In this document: positions 39,653-52,248 of the stretch, one piece after another
Layout: every line of letters starts with the position of its first letter
Position numbering within the stretch: the stretch's first letter is position 1
Assembly: GCA_018873245.2 (NCBI GenBank)
Contig: JAEMBT020000002.1
Location: 1,804,001-1,868,000, forward strand
Direction: 5' to 3'
Source: Archegozetes longisetosus
Lineage: Eukaryota > Arthropoda > Arachnida > Sarcoptiformes > Trhypochthoniidae
Length of the DNA stretch: 64,000 nucleotides
Translations under genes and position numbers: made by a program
The notes under the pieces: model-generated
What the model saw: the letters and a program-made list of their open reading frames with translations, nothing else
What the model was told of the DNA's origin: nothing
Database searches by the model: none

Positions 39653-42600
39653 ATGAAACAGCGCGTGGACTATTGTTATTGTTGGCTAATTGCTGTGATT
39701 ATTTCTTCGGCGTTGTCACTAATTAGCGCTACGGAGCAGCTTATTAGCGATGATAGTAAAAAGGTAAGCATTTATTTAAACTTGATCGAACATTTTGCAA
39801 ATAAATAACTAGAAATAATTTAATTTATGAGAGCATTCTTAAATATTACCTGAAAACTTTTTCAATGTAAACCATCCTACAACATTTTATTCAAATTCTC
39901 ACCAAAGTGAAAAGTTTTTCGATAAATTCTATTTTTCTTTTGTTTTTCAAAAAATAATATTGCACTTTCAGAAATTTTTATGAATTTTATAGTTTTTATC
40001 CACGAAAAATTGTGTTTAGAATACAAGGAATAAACTGCAAAGCAATATATGCGAAAGACTAATCAAAAGTTAAGCATAAGACACACTTTTAAAACATGGT
40101 ATAGCTCAAACTTTTATATTCTGTGATCCCGTTTTTGTAGCAACGTTTAAAACCTTCCTGTAGATATTTTTATTAATAAAATATTATTAATCCAAATTTT
40201 CATTACAACTCCTCTTTAATTAAGAATTGATTTAGTCACTAAGTACAGCAACAATACAACTGTAAATCAATTCCACCTAGAAACAAGGTTAAAATGAAAA
40301 GTTCTAGACAACGATTGAGCAGTGTACTAGTCAGGTTAGAGACAGATACAGACAAAATTTGAAGTTTAAGTTTTGAACTTTAGTTGTAACTATTTTCCTA
40401 CCTATCAAACATAAGAAAACTGATTCAATAATCAATTTATTGATATTTCAACCATTAAAGTATAATAATGTTAATTAACTTCTAATACTGTATAAATCAT
40501 TATTAGAGTGAATATATGTTGAAATAATGTTAGTAACAGTCAATCATAAGCTGAGTGTTTTTATATTGATCGTTTTACTTTTTAATAACTTGTTTCTCAA
40601 TAGTAACCGAAGCTCCAATTTATAGCCCAAAACTTTAGTCTATTTTGCAAAATGATGACGAAACACGAGTTTTTCCATTTATGATCCTAAATTTTATAGT
40701 TCTTTAACTTCGTTGTTTTCATGTTTCTGTGAAACAAGTTCATTAAGACATAAGTTAAAATTCAAAAATATTGAGAAATCGTCAAAAGTAAATGGTAGTT
40801 TTCCTAAAAATGTAAAGTCAAAGAATTATTTTAACATTCGCTTAATAGTCTTTTTTAGAAAAATTTCTACTGAAGAGATGCTTACGATTTATTTATTTAT
40901 CTAGAATTTATTTTCCTCGACACGAAACCTAAAACTTATCCCAAAGTTATGATGTATTGTTTCCCGGTTTATGAAGAGTAGGTTAACAAAAAAATCAAGT
41001 TTATTTCTGACTAAAATAAGTGCTTCAAACACGCTATAGTTTATAACTTTCAATATATTGATGTTTTCTTTGGCTATGCTTTTCTGTTGCAAAACATTTG
41101 TCTAAAGAACAAGAATCTGAAATATGTTTGGCCCTAGAAATAAAAGGTACTTATTTACAGTCTTTGATGCATTTTTTATATGTTCATCAAAACAATATGA
41201 TAAAATTGCTTTAAAAGAACACAATTTTCTTATTGCTCTTACCACAAAAGTTTATTTTGAATAGACTTTCAATAAGAATACTCTTGAATCGTAGGGACTT
41301 ATATCAAACACCCAATCAAAATCAACTTCAGAAAACATGAATCAATTAACAGATCCGATAACTAGAGTTAACAAAAGGGCCAGTTTTATGCCATCGAGAG
41401 GCAAGAAAGAAGATTACGATGACTTCAATGTCAATATGAAGAAAGCGAGTGGCTTTCTGCCGATGAGAGGCCGAAAAGACAACTACCAGCAACAGAATAA
41501 TGGCTGGAGTTTGCCGAACGAGTATGGAATTGATAGTTTGAATGATAACGACAAAAGAGCCGGATTTATGCCCATGAGAGGCAGGAAGAATAGCGATTCT
41601 GATGCGTTTGGGACTAAGGGAGAAGATATTTATCAATCAGAGCTAGATTCGGTAAAAAGGTCCTCGTTTGTGCCTATGAGAGGCCGAAAAGATGACGATA
41701 GGAGTCAGGATTTTAATATTGCTGCTAATTATGGTCAGGATGAGTATGCGGTGCCTCAGCCCTACTATCCTAGGTATGTAGTTGTATATTGAAGTCTATT
41801 ATCTGTATTTATCTCTACTTGTTATTGGCCACGTTTTTGCTTGAAATTCGAGATTTAGTGACAGAAAAGCTTGGGTTTCGAAATAGTCCAAATTCATTAT
41901 CCCGTAATGCTAACTCTTGAAGATGTATTAACTCGAATACTTTGCTAAAATTGTTATCTATTATTTGGTATAAGAGGTAATTAGTACAGAAAGTGTTAGA
42001 TAAGAAAAATATCACATTTTAACAATAAATTAAACGAAAAGTGCAACAATTATGATAAGTTTAGCAAGGTCTATATATATAGTAATCACTTTGAATACAA
42101 AGTTAAGAAAAAATTTTGAGGAAATGAGCTGAACGATCAACTTGTGAAATAGTAAAGAAACAATTTCGTACTAAAGTATTGTGTAACTTATTCAGTGCCG
42201 CCACTCTAAGTCTACCAAATAGGCCGACTTTAAAAATCGCAAAAATCCTCCCTTTGTTCTAGATTCATGATCACATTCTAATGGTTAAAAACTTTTGATT
42301 TTACAAATCTTGATCTCGTCTCTTATAGTCCAATACAATCTCGTCTAGTCTCGTATTTTTCAAAATTTTGTATTTTATTGCGTCTCACCTTATGGAAACT
42401 CCTATCTTAATCTCAGAACCACTGACTCTTTATCTGGAGATTAGGGCATATGATTTGAGCTAAAGTATTTCAGTTAGAAAGCATCCATTTCATTTCATTT
42501 TTGTTCATTAAACATAATTCTTACGTCATTTTAATTGCAAATTTTCGAGAACTAGTCTCGCCGAATCTCATTATTGATTTTACGAAAATCTGATCAAATC

Positions 42601-44076
42601 TGATCTTGTCTCGTCTCACAAGACGAGATATCTCGAGATTCAGAGAGACTTTCCACAATAGGAGATTTTCCAAAACGAGATTTTCCATTTTCCAGGATCC
42701 TGTTTTCATCACTATATTTTAAGTTAAAATTAAACCTTGACTTAGAAAAGCCCAAAAAGGCTGACCCATAATGTCAGCTCCAAGGTCCTGGACTTTGGGT
42801 TGATCAAAATTTAAAAAGGCTGACTTTCGGCCCAAAAGGCGGAAGGGTGGCAACTCTGAACTTATTGTATATCAGGAAAGTTCTCAGGTAAGAACAATAG
42901 ATTTGCATTATTAAGCGGTCGTGCTTTAAATAATGTTTTTATTTAGAGATAAGCCTTTTCGGGTTCCGCATTTCAGACTTCTATTAAGAATCGGAAAACA
43001 CTTGTTTCTAATTAGTATATTATGTAAAACACGTTATTTTAATAATGCAAAAATCACTTCAATGTCGAAAGGCATATGAAGTACCCTATATTTCGAGTAT
43101 CTATCTGAATCCGAGCTTGTTTGTCTCTATTTTTCATTGAAAGTAAAGCGCTTACCAACAATAATGCAGAATTTTCCTTACCCTCGGACTTTTCAGACAT
43201 CCTTTCCATGAATGATGGGAGCCTTAAATACTATTCAATCACAAATAAGTTCAAAATAAAATACTAATTAAAAGTGAAAAGGAAGTAATCTCTTAATTTA
43301 AGAATGTAGATAATTTCATAACGGATTTAGATTTGATGGTCTAGCAAAAGAGATTAATAGGAGATAATTCTCATATCTGCAAAATAGTTTTTTATCAGAC
43401 ACCGACTTCTTAGATGTGCGTGAATATTGCTTTTTGAATCACGTTTTGACCTTATAATAAAGTGAACTAAAGTCAAGTAATCAAAACGGTATCTAAAATT
43501 TTAAGTTTCTATTTTGGTCTTGTTAGGCCAGTGCTTTAGGTGACAGATCAGAATCGAAATAGATCCAAAACTTTGAGTTCATATGAATAAAAGATTCTTT
43601 TGTAAACTATTTCCAATAATTTTGGAATAAAACAATTGAAAATGAAATCATATCTGATGTGATATCGGCGAATGATCAAATTTAAGGCATTTTAGAATCT
43701 GACTTTACGTAATACATGGTTTATAGGGTTTGAATTTCGATATAATTGAGCTCACCTTTATTGTCATTACTTTGATTTTGTTCATATAATCTTTTATGTA
43801 GCCACTTACTTGAACAACTAATTATATTATGTTTATATTACCATTAAATGTGTCCATAGCTTACAAATTGGTAGACCTAATTGGATGGAAGGCGAACATG
43901 TCACTAACGAGAACCAGGGATTTCAGAAAAAAGCTAATGCTTTCTTCGGGGCTAGAGGTAAAAGATCGGCCTATTCTAGTGTCGATCACGTTAATCATGT
44001 CAGAGATGATGAAAATAGCATCAGAAGTGGACATCGAGAGACGCATAACGAGAACTTTTTTGCCACGAGAGGATAG
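39653..44076 (+). CDS. Natalisin/tachykinin-like FxxxRamide neuropeptide precursor B (three exons)
   Basis: Preprohormone of 268 residues. Exon 1 (39653-39763) encodes a signal peptide (core WLIAVIISSALSLISA, cleavage near residue 26) and ends AAG|GTAAGC in phase 0. Exon 2 (41295-41773) starts after TCGTAG and ends CCTAG|GTATGT in phase 2. Exon 3 begins after CCATAG at 43860, which restores the frame, and ends at TAG 44074-44076. Total coding length is 807 nt. Amidation cassettes are ASFMPSRG (66-73), ASGFLPMRG (88-96), AGFMPMRG (126-133), SSFVPMRG (160-167), ANAFFGARG (222-230) and a C-terminal FFATRG (263-268) ending at the stop. Cassettes are bounded by KR, KK or RK, except the last, whose N-terminal cut may be at a single Arg. 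A second in-phase acceptor 15 nt downstream (exon start 43875) could remove five residues. Intron 1 is 1531 nt. Intron 2 is 2086 nt and holds a hAT-like MITE. Exon 2 is certain; the exon 3 join is very likely. Confidence 0.9.
42024..42029 (+). terminator. Possible alternative poly(A) signal in intron 2 of gene B
   Basis: AATAAA lies 232 bp after the in-frame TGA (41790-41792) that ends exon 2 if the donor at 41774 is not used. It could support a short transcript encoding only the FxPMR/FxPSR peptides, without FFGAR and FFATR. Confidence 0.35.
42193..42858. mobile_element. hAT-like non-autonomous transposon in intron 2 of gene B
   Basis: The 666-bp element begins CAGTGCCGCCACTCT and, on the other strand, CAGAGTTGCCACCCT, typical of hAT termini (CAGNG...GCCA). 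Both sides carry the same 8-bp target duplication AACTTATT (42185-42192 and 42859-42866), perfectly conserved. The interior holds repeated TCTCGTCT/AGACGAGA motifs able to form hairpins (around 42601-42635). It has no transposase and needs a source in trans. Confidence 0.85.
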
Positions 44077-44244
44077 AGAAGAGGACTCAATATTATTTCA
44101 TAGATTTTTCATTCAATCTAGACTTTACTCTCTGCATAAATGCTTTTAATCTAATTATTTATTTAGAAATAATGATTAATTTTGTTTTACGAGGAGCTGT
44201 CTAGTGGTTCATGATTTCTCTGTCTAGCTCTCTATTAGATAATA

Positions 44245-44703
44245 CAGTAAAACCTTCAATGTTGAGCACCTCTATATGTTGAGCACCTTACTATATTGAG
44301 CACAAAGTTTGAATCTAGATTAACTCTCGAAGACTATACGTCATGAATAGTCTATACAAGTTGACCACCTCTATAGGTTGAATGTTGGGCAGTTTTACCC
44401 CTTCAAGTTGGGCACTAGCATATGTTATACAGTGAAACAAAGTTTAAAGTAATTTAAGAATTTTAGGCACGCGTGCGTTTATTTATTCAGGGATCGGCCT
44501 AAAAAGTGTAGACATACAGACAATTATTTGAAAATAGTCTTATAAAAATAGCATCTAATGATCTCTGTAAATGTAATGATTTCAAATAAATGCTTTTGGT
44601 AAGAATTAATGAAATTTAGTGGATTCTCAATAGATTAATCACCTCGCCAACTTGAACTTTGAAGGTCGGTCCACCGAGTACCCAACTTAAGGAGGTTTTA
44701 CTG
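44245..44703. mobile_element. pogo/Tigger-like MITE downstream of gene B
   Basis: The 459-bp element starts CAGTAAAACCTTCAATGTTG and, inversely, CAGTAAAACCTCCTTAAGTT. TA flanks both sides (44243-44244 and 44704-44705). Internal GTTGAGCACCTC-like repeats recur next to each end. No protein is encoded. It starts only 169 bp after the stop codon of gene B. Confidence 0.8.
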
Positions 44704-44705
44704 TA

Positions 44706-46106
44706 ATTAGTATTGAATTTATTTAGCGTTTAACTGTTATTTATATTATATAGGCTTAACTAGTAATTAAATAATCGTTTTATAAGTTTATTAGTTGTTA
44801 TGGTAATTATGATTGCTATTAATTAATAATCTATTTATATCTTTTCGAGAAGAAACTAATTATCAACTAATTTATTAGCTTTAAGTACACGGATTAAATA
44901 TTTTTATCTTAAACTAGCTCTTAGTCAAACTTGAAGTGAACTCTAGAAATAGTTAAAGTTTCTGATTGTCATAGCTGTACAGAATATAAGTATTGCCTGA
45001 ATAGTTGACATAATCTGATCCTTTCGTATTGAAGAAGCCATAAATTTAGAAAATCAGTATTAGCTTTAACTAGACTAACTTATGCTGTTAATTCTATATT
45101 ATTGATGTATTCATTACACAAATTGTTCGTTTGTTTCGATATCTGACTTGATATTAAAAGTAAATAATACTTATTCTGAGGACAAAAATTCTAAATTATA
45201 TCGAGAGTAAAAAAATAGTTGACTATTAACAATAATTTGTATATAGAAGCTGATAGAAAAAAATTAATTTTTTTAAACAATTGAAAAATTTTATGAATTC
45301 AAGATTACATTAAAAAGCTTATCCGCCATTAATGTAAAAGAATTTTTAAAAATTGCAATACTACTAATAAAAAACATCAGTTTTAATTAAATTAATAAAT
45401 CCATTAAACTCCAAACTTGACTTTTAAACAGATCAATTAATTCATTTATTTTTTAAGAATGAAAAATATGAAAAAATCCGTTCAAAAGTCAAAAAATTTT
45501 TTTTCAGATAACAATAAAAGAAATTCAACTAAACCATGGGTTCAGTAACTTTGCGTTCAACTCTCTATCAAATAATTTATAAAAAATGCAAAGAACAATG
45601 TTGATAATGAACAATAAAATTGGACAGAACCGAAGATAATCTCTACTCCTCTATCGAAAAGTTCAACAAAACTACAAAAAACTTATTTTTCATTGATGAT
45701 CAAGACGTCAAAACTTGGGACTTAATAATAGTAACATCATAAACCGATAACGCGCTAGTTGTTGAACTTGAAATGGTTTTTTCTAGTCTTGATCAATGTG
45801 TAAATAAATAAAATTAATGACTATCTGGTGCTAACATTAATTTTTATATTCCATTAGTATTGATGATGCAGTTTTTTCACCTGAGGTTTAAGAATACCAA
45901 GTCCATAATATAAAACACACCCAATTATCTCAATCACTTATCGCATCATTTTTTATTAGGCTATTGCTAGGCTAATTCTCATGCAAATGGTTCCCACCAG
46001 AATATATGTTACTATTAAAGAGCTGAACAGTTTATTAGATGGATTAAATAATGAGATTAATATCTATAACAGCTCTGTTAACTTGGTATCTGTCAAGTTG
46101 AGTGAC
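44706..46106. other. Intergenic, nothing recognised
   Basis: AT-rich sequence without a coding signal or repeat structure, between two transposon insertions. Confidence 0.5.
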
Positions 46107-46114
46107 TTATGAAT

Positions 46115-47184
46115 GGTATTACGACATAAGATCGAAGAAAGAATATCGAATGAAAAAAGATCGAATCAATAATATCGAAAACAAAAAGACCGAATGCGAC
46201 AAAAGACCGAATGCGACAAAAGACCGAATGCGACATAAGACCGAATGCGACATAAGACCGAATACGACATATGATTGAATGCGACACTACTAAATGCAAA
46301 ATAGGGTCAAATATGTTATATCAAATTCTAAAAATAAATTGTTAGAACAAATCTTTAGTTCGAACTAATCAAATTTATAATTTTTTAGTATAATAAAACA
46401 TGAAATGATTGATCAAATTTATATAATTTCATATATAAGAAAAAATAATCGGATATTTGACAAAATACAGTAGAAGCTCGATGTAAGACATTTCGATACA
46501 ATAAACATATGTAGATACAATGAAGCTTGCACATATTCGATATAAAATATATTTCTTATAGAGTTCTCATAAGTATTGCAGTATTAAAATTAAGTTTTCA
46601 ACTTTAAACTGATATAATATTTTGATTTTTAAGTGCTTTTAAACTAATAACTTCAAAGACAGTATCTCCCAAAAAGTTTCATTTCATAAAGAAAGAAATT
46701 TCGGATGTTAATATCTTTGAGAAAAATATTCAGACGAAAATAGTTTTTTAAAAATTTACTTCTATTTATTGAATTGATATTGTTATTTAATATAAACTCT
46801 AAAAGTTGATATATTCCAACTTTCGATATTACATACAGAATGATATAAGGAACAAAAATTTTTACTCCTTGAGTATTCCTTATATCGAGCTTTTATTGTT
46901 CACTATATAGTTTCACAAATTCAAATAAATTGAAAATAAGAGCATTATATATAAATATCAATTAGAAGTTTGAATTATACTGTATTCTGCCTTATCTCGC
47001 ATTAGATAACATGTCGTATTCGGTCTTTTGTCGCATTCGATCATATGTCGCGTTCGGTCTTTTGTCGCATTCGGTCTTATGTCGCATTCGATCATATGTC
47101 GCATTCGGTCTTTTTGTTTTCGATATTATTGATTCGATCTTTTTTCATTCGGTATTTTCTCTTCGATCTTATGTCGGGGAATCC
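46115..47184. mobile_element. Composite non-autonomous DNA transposon, copy 2 (long sub-repeat termini)
   Basis: The 1070-bp element starts GGTATTACGACATAAGATCG and ends CGATCTTATGTCGGGGAATCC. Target duplication TTATGAAT is perfect at 46107-46114 and 47185-47192. Its long inverted arms (about 46115-46286 and 47012-47184) contain a 17-bp unit, AAAGACCGAATGCGACA, repeated five to six times and mirrored in the right arm. Between the arms is a pogo-like core. Copy 1 at 36777 has the same architecture. No transposase is present; the 8-bp duplication points to hAT or a related superfamily. The open frame on the minus strand over the left arm is only the repeat read through. Confidence 0.85.
46468..46898. 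mobile_element. pogo-like core nested inside composite copy 2
   Basis: It starts CAGTAGAAGCTCGATGTAAG and, on the other strand, CAATAAAAGCTCGATATAAG. TA precedes the left end; the right flank has decayed to TT. It is homologous to 36837-37292. Confidence 0.65.
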
Positions 47185-47192
47185 TTATGAAT

Positions 47193-50100
47193 AGTTAAGT
47201 CATTTTTGATGTAATTTAATGTCAACTTATTATCTGATTTGATGTTTTTATGAGTATTCTGTTATTCACTGCGTGAGATCTGACATTTATTGTCAATTAT
47301 TTAATACTAGTATTACTAATAATTCATATGACAGTAAGTTTTGTGACTTATCACAGGTTTATGGAACAGCTTAAACAGCCTTTAATTGAAGAACATTTTA
47401 CTTGAGTCATATTTGGGCCTTACACATCCAAGTTTTTCATTTGTTAAAACAATTTAAACTTTTCATGATCAATTTTCATTCAAACTTAAAGTGAATAAAA
47501 CTTTTATTCAAAAATTTATTCTGTGATTCTTATAGTTATAAATGATTCTCTCGTTTGATGTTTCGCGGATAACAAACTTTCAATACATTCGTTTGATTAC
47601 AGTCTTAAGTGATTGATTGTTACGTGAAATAAGTAAAAAATGTTTCTGATCATGAAAAATATGTTTTATTCAATACAATAAAAAAACAATAACCTCACTC
47701 TGATGTTATCGATCATAGAACGAAAAATCAGAAAATTTGTTTCTTAAAAAGATTTATATTCTCTGAAAATAAATTGAACCAAAGTAAATGAAATGTTAGA
47801 GTTTCAGTCAAACAAGGAATTGTTATTCTCTTGAATCTCAAGAGGATAACTGCTGAACTAAATTCATTTCAAGTCATTCAAAATTAAGATATAATATAAC
47901 ATTCGAACTTCTACATTAAAAACAAGACTTCGAGTATGCTCTCGAAGTTTTGTTTTTGAATTATTCATTATTCCTAATATGTTTATAAACATTTGAAGAA
48001 TTTCCTATGGAAATAGAAATTTATTTTCTTTATTATAAGCTACGTTCGTTTTCTGTTTTTCTCTTTGCATACAATTAATTCTAATCAATAAGGATACAAT
48101 TGTAATGAAGAATAACACAAAGTCAACAAAGCATAAAATAAGTTACGTATCACATAACAACTAAATTCTTACTCTTTCGTTAATCTGATTTTTATTCAAA
48201 TAATCATGCATTGGTTATGAAGTTTGAGGTTTCAATAAGTAATTTATTCGAAATCTTAAAAAAGGTGAAACAATAATCTTTAAGAGACATCTAAATAGAA
48301 ATACTGATAAGAATTTGAGATGAATTTTATGTTAGCTTACTTTAAAAGGGCATATTCTTTGATTGATTTTATGAAACTGAGTACAAATTTTTAGACATGA
48401 AAACTAGATATTTATATGTTTACTAGATTTTGAGATAACAATAGAATTTTGTTGACATAAGAATACTTATATCATAGATAGGATAAAACTAATATCTCTG
48501 AATGACTGCATGTATGCCTTGCAGTGGTTGAGCGCTATTACCTTAAATACTCTGGATTTTCGGTCTGAATCGCATAACAGTTAATCAAATTGATAGCAGT
48601 TTATTCGAGAAGTTCAAGGAATCATTTTTCTAGTGTTGTATTGCTTTTCTCGAAATAGTTTTCTGAGATTTCTTAACTAATTTTATTGCTTCTATTCGAA
48701 TATTGATCTTAAAAACGTATGAATTAAAGCTCTAAAAGATATTGTATGAAAGTTTAAGAAAGAAATTTGAGCCAGATTTCGATTTTATTCATGTTTGTTG
48801 AATTGAAAAAAAAAATTTAATTATGAAAAAAGTTTTGGTTAGAGAAAATCTGAAGTTTAGGTAATCCTTATGCAAGTGTTTTGGTAATACTTTATGCTGA
48901 AGGCTTCGTTTCGATTTCGATTAAGGTCCTTCGATTCGATACAACACTAGTATTCAGACTTAAGTCTGTATTAACAGAAGAAAATCTCCCGATAAGGAAA
49001 TGATCCTAATTCTGGAAGGATCGGAAAAGCGAATTATCATATATTCTTCTCTGTCATTCTTATCACTTTTCGTGCCTCAGAAGCGAAGAGTGATTTAAAG
49101 CTAACATCTAGTTAGTAGTTATTAACTTTATATTAAGCCTGATTGCTTCATAAAAATTCATTTTCATCTAATTCTTAAGCTTAAAAATGGTTTTATGTGA
49201 TCTTATGCTATCGTTATAAGTTAGAGTAAATTAAATAAAATCTGAGTTTTCGTTCCGTGATTGAGCAGAATCATCAAAAACAATAGTTTTCTCTAAATAA
49301 TAGATGAAAATTGAGAGTTGAAGTGAATTTTTACGAGAAGCTTTTGTGAGCCATGAGAATAAAATTTGCTGATAATGTGTTTGAGAGCTTTTTTGTAGAC
49401 ATAAAAAATGGATGTAAGTATCAGAACTTATCTTTAATTCATTATAGTTTGAAAGCAAGAATTTTTGTTCTCGTTTGATTTTTAGTATTATCTAGCTAGA
49501 TTAAAAAAAGTAATTAAATTAGTATTTTGTGATAAGAGTTAGTTTTGTAAGCTCCTTCATGTTCAAGTGATTTGTAGCTTGAATTTGAATTGCATGCACT
49601 GTTCTAACAATTTATATCTTAATTAATGGAATAGAGCTTATTATCAGTATCGTTAAAGTAAATTGAAATTTTCATACAATTAATTGCTTTAATTTGCTAT
49701 TGACGTCATTGAAAACCATATTACTTCATATGACAACAATTATCTTGAAAATATATAGTTTAATCAAATAATGTTAACTTGCATTTAATATTTGAATGAG
49801 GTTCTCATCAATTTTTACTTTTAGTTTATCCGCGAAAATGAATATAAATTATAGATCGTACGAGTCATATATAAACTTAGATCGATTATTAAAAGTTTCT
49901 ATTTTGTTACGCTTATCTACAAATTTGATGCGAGGTTTCAATTAAAAAATGTCGGAAAAATAATTTAAGGCAAATAAGCATTTTGTAAACTGAAGAATCA
50001 GAAAAATAAATAAAATTCAATTTATTAAGAAAAGAGTTGAAAGAAATTCTCTTTTTAGAGATACTTGAATTTGACAATCTTTAAAGGTTGTAAAAGAGTA

Positions 50101-52248
50101 ACAATTGTCGATAACCCTTAACAATAAGTACTAGTGTTGAATACCACTATTTGCATTGCCATAACATTTAGACAATATTTGCTATACTGCTGTATTGTTA
50201 ATGCATTTTTTTGAATCTGCTAAATAAATAAGATTTTCTACACAACAAAATAGATACTAAACAAATAATTATAAATTTAATAGAGAAGAGAAGTAAACTT
50301 CAGAATTCAAACCCAAACACAACATGAAAATGTTGGTTAAATGTCATACCAGTTTAAAGTTGAGAACAAATTTTCAATTTTTGATTCAAATATATTCCTT
50401 AAAAATAAGAATTGTTTAAATATAAAGATTTCGATCAACAAACAGGGTTGAATGAGCCTTCTGGAAAGCAGATCAGGTGATAGCAGTTACTTATCTCATT
50501 CTGACAAAAACCATTTATTTAATTATAGTTTGCTCTAACGATAAACTTGAACAATAACTTTGTTGCCCTTCAACTGAAAACTGAATGTTTGCGTTCCAAA
50601 CTAATTGCTCGCATGCATACCGTGATTAAAACCGAATAAATGATTCATTATTTCCTGTTATATACTTTTTATTTCGTGATTTTAACTATTACTTCAGACA
50701 CATCTATATCTCATTATCTACTCTCTAATTGTCGACTAATGGATAGCTAAACGCTACTTCAACAATACTATCGATTCATAACATGAATGTCTCAGAAAAT
50801 TTTTCAGAGTATATAAAATAATTACGCCTGAGAACAATAAATTTGCCAAAAATAATATAAATTAATCGAATGAAAAGTTAACAAGGAAATTTAGCCTTGT
50901 TAAAACTTCTTACATTCAAATCTGAGATATTCTTACTTGCAAACTATGAAAGATATAAATCAAGCTTATAAAGCAATAATCAATAGGTACTCGGGAGCGA
51001 GTTTTGCAAATTGAATACAAGTCTTAAACAAACAAAATAAATTTGAAATGCATTGAACTAAGTAACTAAATAAAGAAAAATCATTCGCAGGCGTAAGCAC
51101 TTGAAACTCTGAATAAATGTTGTAACCACAAAGTATGAGAATAGGATTCTCTTCAAAAACTTAACTTTGAATGTCAGTCATAAAGACAGAAGTAATAGAA
51201 CTGACTAAAGGTTTTTCTCTCAAATATATCATTCTGTGGTCTTCTAGACTGCTACTTAAGGCTAGAATAACGGTTACACAAATTTTTCAACTGCACATAC
51301 ATTAAAGCCTAAATCGATTGTTGGGTCTTTATGTCTAGTTAAAACATATCAACAATAAAAAGAGATCACTTTTTCTATGGATGGCGTATCAATTATGCAA
51401 AAATGATTTTTAAAATGTATTATCTTTCAGTTTGAAGCATATATTGATTGATGCTTCCAAAGTATGTTCATAGTAAAATTAAACAACTCCTGTTATATCG
51501 AATAAGTTGCCTTTAATACAATTTGCCATATTTTGATTGAATGACAGCCAACTTACCCTACGATTTGTTTGAAACATTTTCAATTACTTGTTCAACGGTG
51601 TACGGGCTGAATATTTTCAATAATTTGATTAGAATTTTTGGTAACCATTCATACAAAGTTTGTATTACTTTCAGTAAAATTATAGTAACAATAATATCTA
51701 CTTTCATTAACATGTTTATATAATTATGATTAATAAGTTCTACTATTTTGATAGTTTGTGAAATAATTTAGTTCACATCAAATAAATATTAACGCTCACT
51801 AAAACACATGGCTTTAATTAGTATTTTTCTAACATATTCGATATGAATGTTTAATAAACTTTGAAGTACTAATTATTTGGTAACCACTTATAGTGAGCAG
51901 AGTTTTATCCAATACAGTAATCACAATTACTTTTGAAAATGACAAAAACTTTCAACTAATTTGGTCAAAAACACTGTTTGGTCATACAACGAAAAATATG
52001 ATTAGCATTTGTAACAATACTTTTAATTATTGCTCTCTAGAATATTACGTATTTGTTAATCAAATATAAAGTTTATATAAATTTAAAACGTTCAACAATT
52101 TTCTTTATCTTAATCTAGTTTAACACTTAGATGTAACAGTTTTGTACCACAATTACCTAATTAAATGAGTGCTAACAATGAATAGTTACACTATTTACTG
52201 AAATAGCAATTTGAAAACAATGAGATAAACTAGCTAAAGTAAAACTGT
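47193..52248. other. Intergenic block, nothing supported
   Basis: No gene recognised. A second perfect TGACGTCA lies at 49701-49708, far from any recognised promoter. A weak tRNA-like string lies near 48511-48575 but does not fold convincingly. Confidence 0.5.

Noticed and set aside
43829..44149. 106-codon frame overlapping exon 3 of gene B, plus antisense frames there and at 41346-41636 and 53685-53903
   Set aside because: Shadows of the real coding frames; their proteins lack any processing or family signal.
46093..46299. 68-codon minus-strand frame with repeated SHSxxCRIRS-like units
   Set aside because: It is the 17-bp sub-repeat array of the composite transposon read through, not a gene.
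48511..48575. tRNA-like string with CAGTGGTTGAGCGC (A-box-like) and GGTCTGAATC (B-box-like)
   Set aside because: The outer pairing TATGC/GCATA exists, but the anticodon and T stems do not pair, so it is at most an old tRNA-derived SINE head.
49701..49708. Second perfect TGACGTCA
   Set aside because: No gene or promoter nearby; about one chance occurrence per window is plausible.
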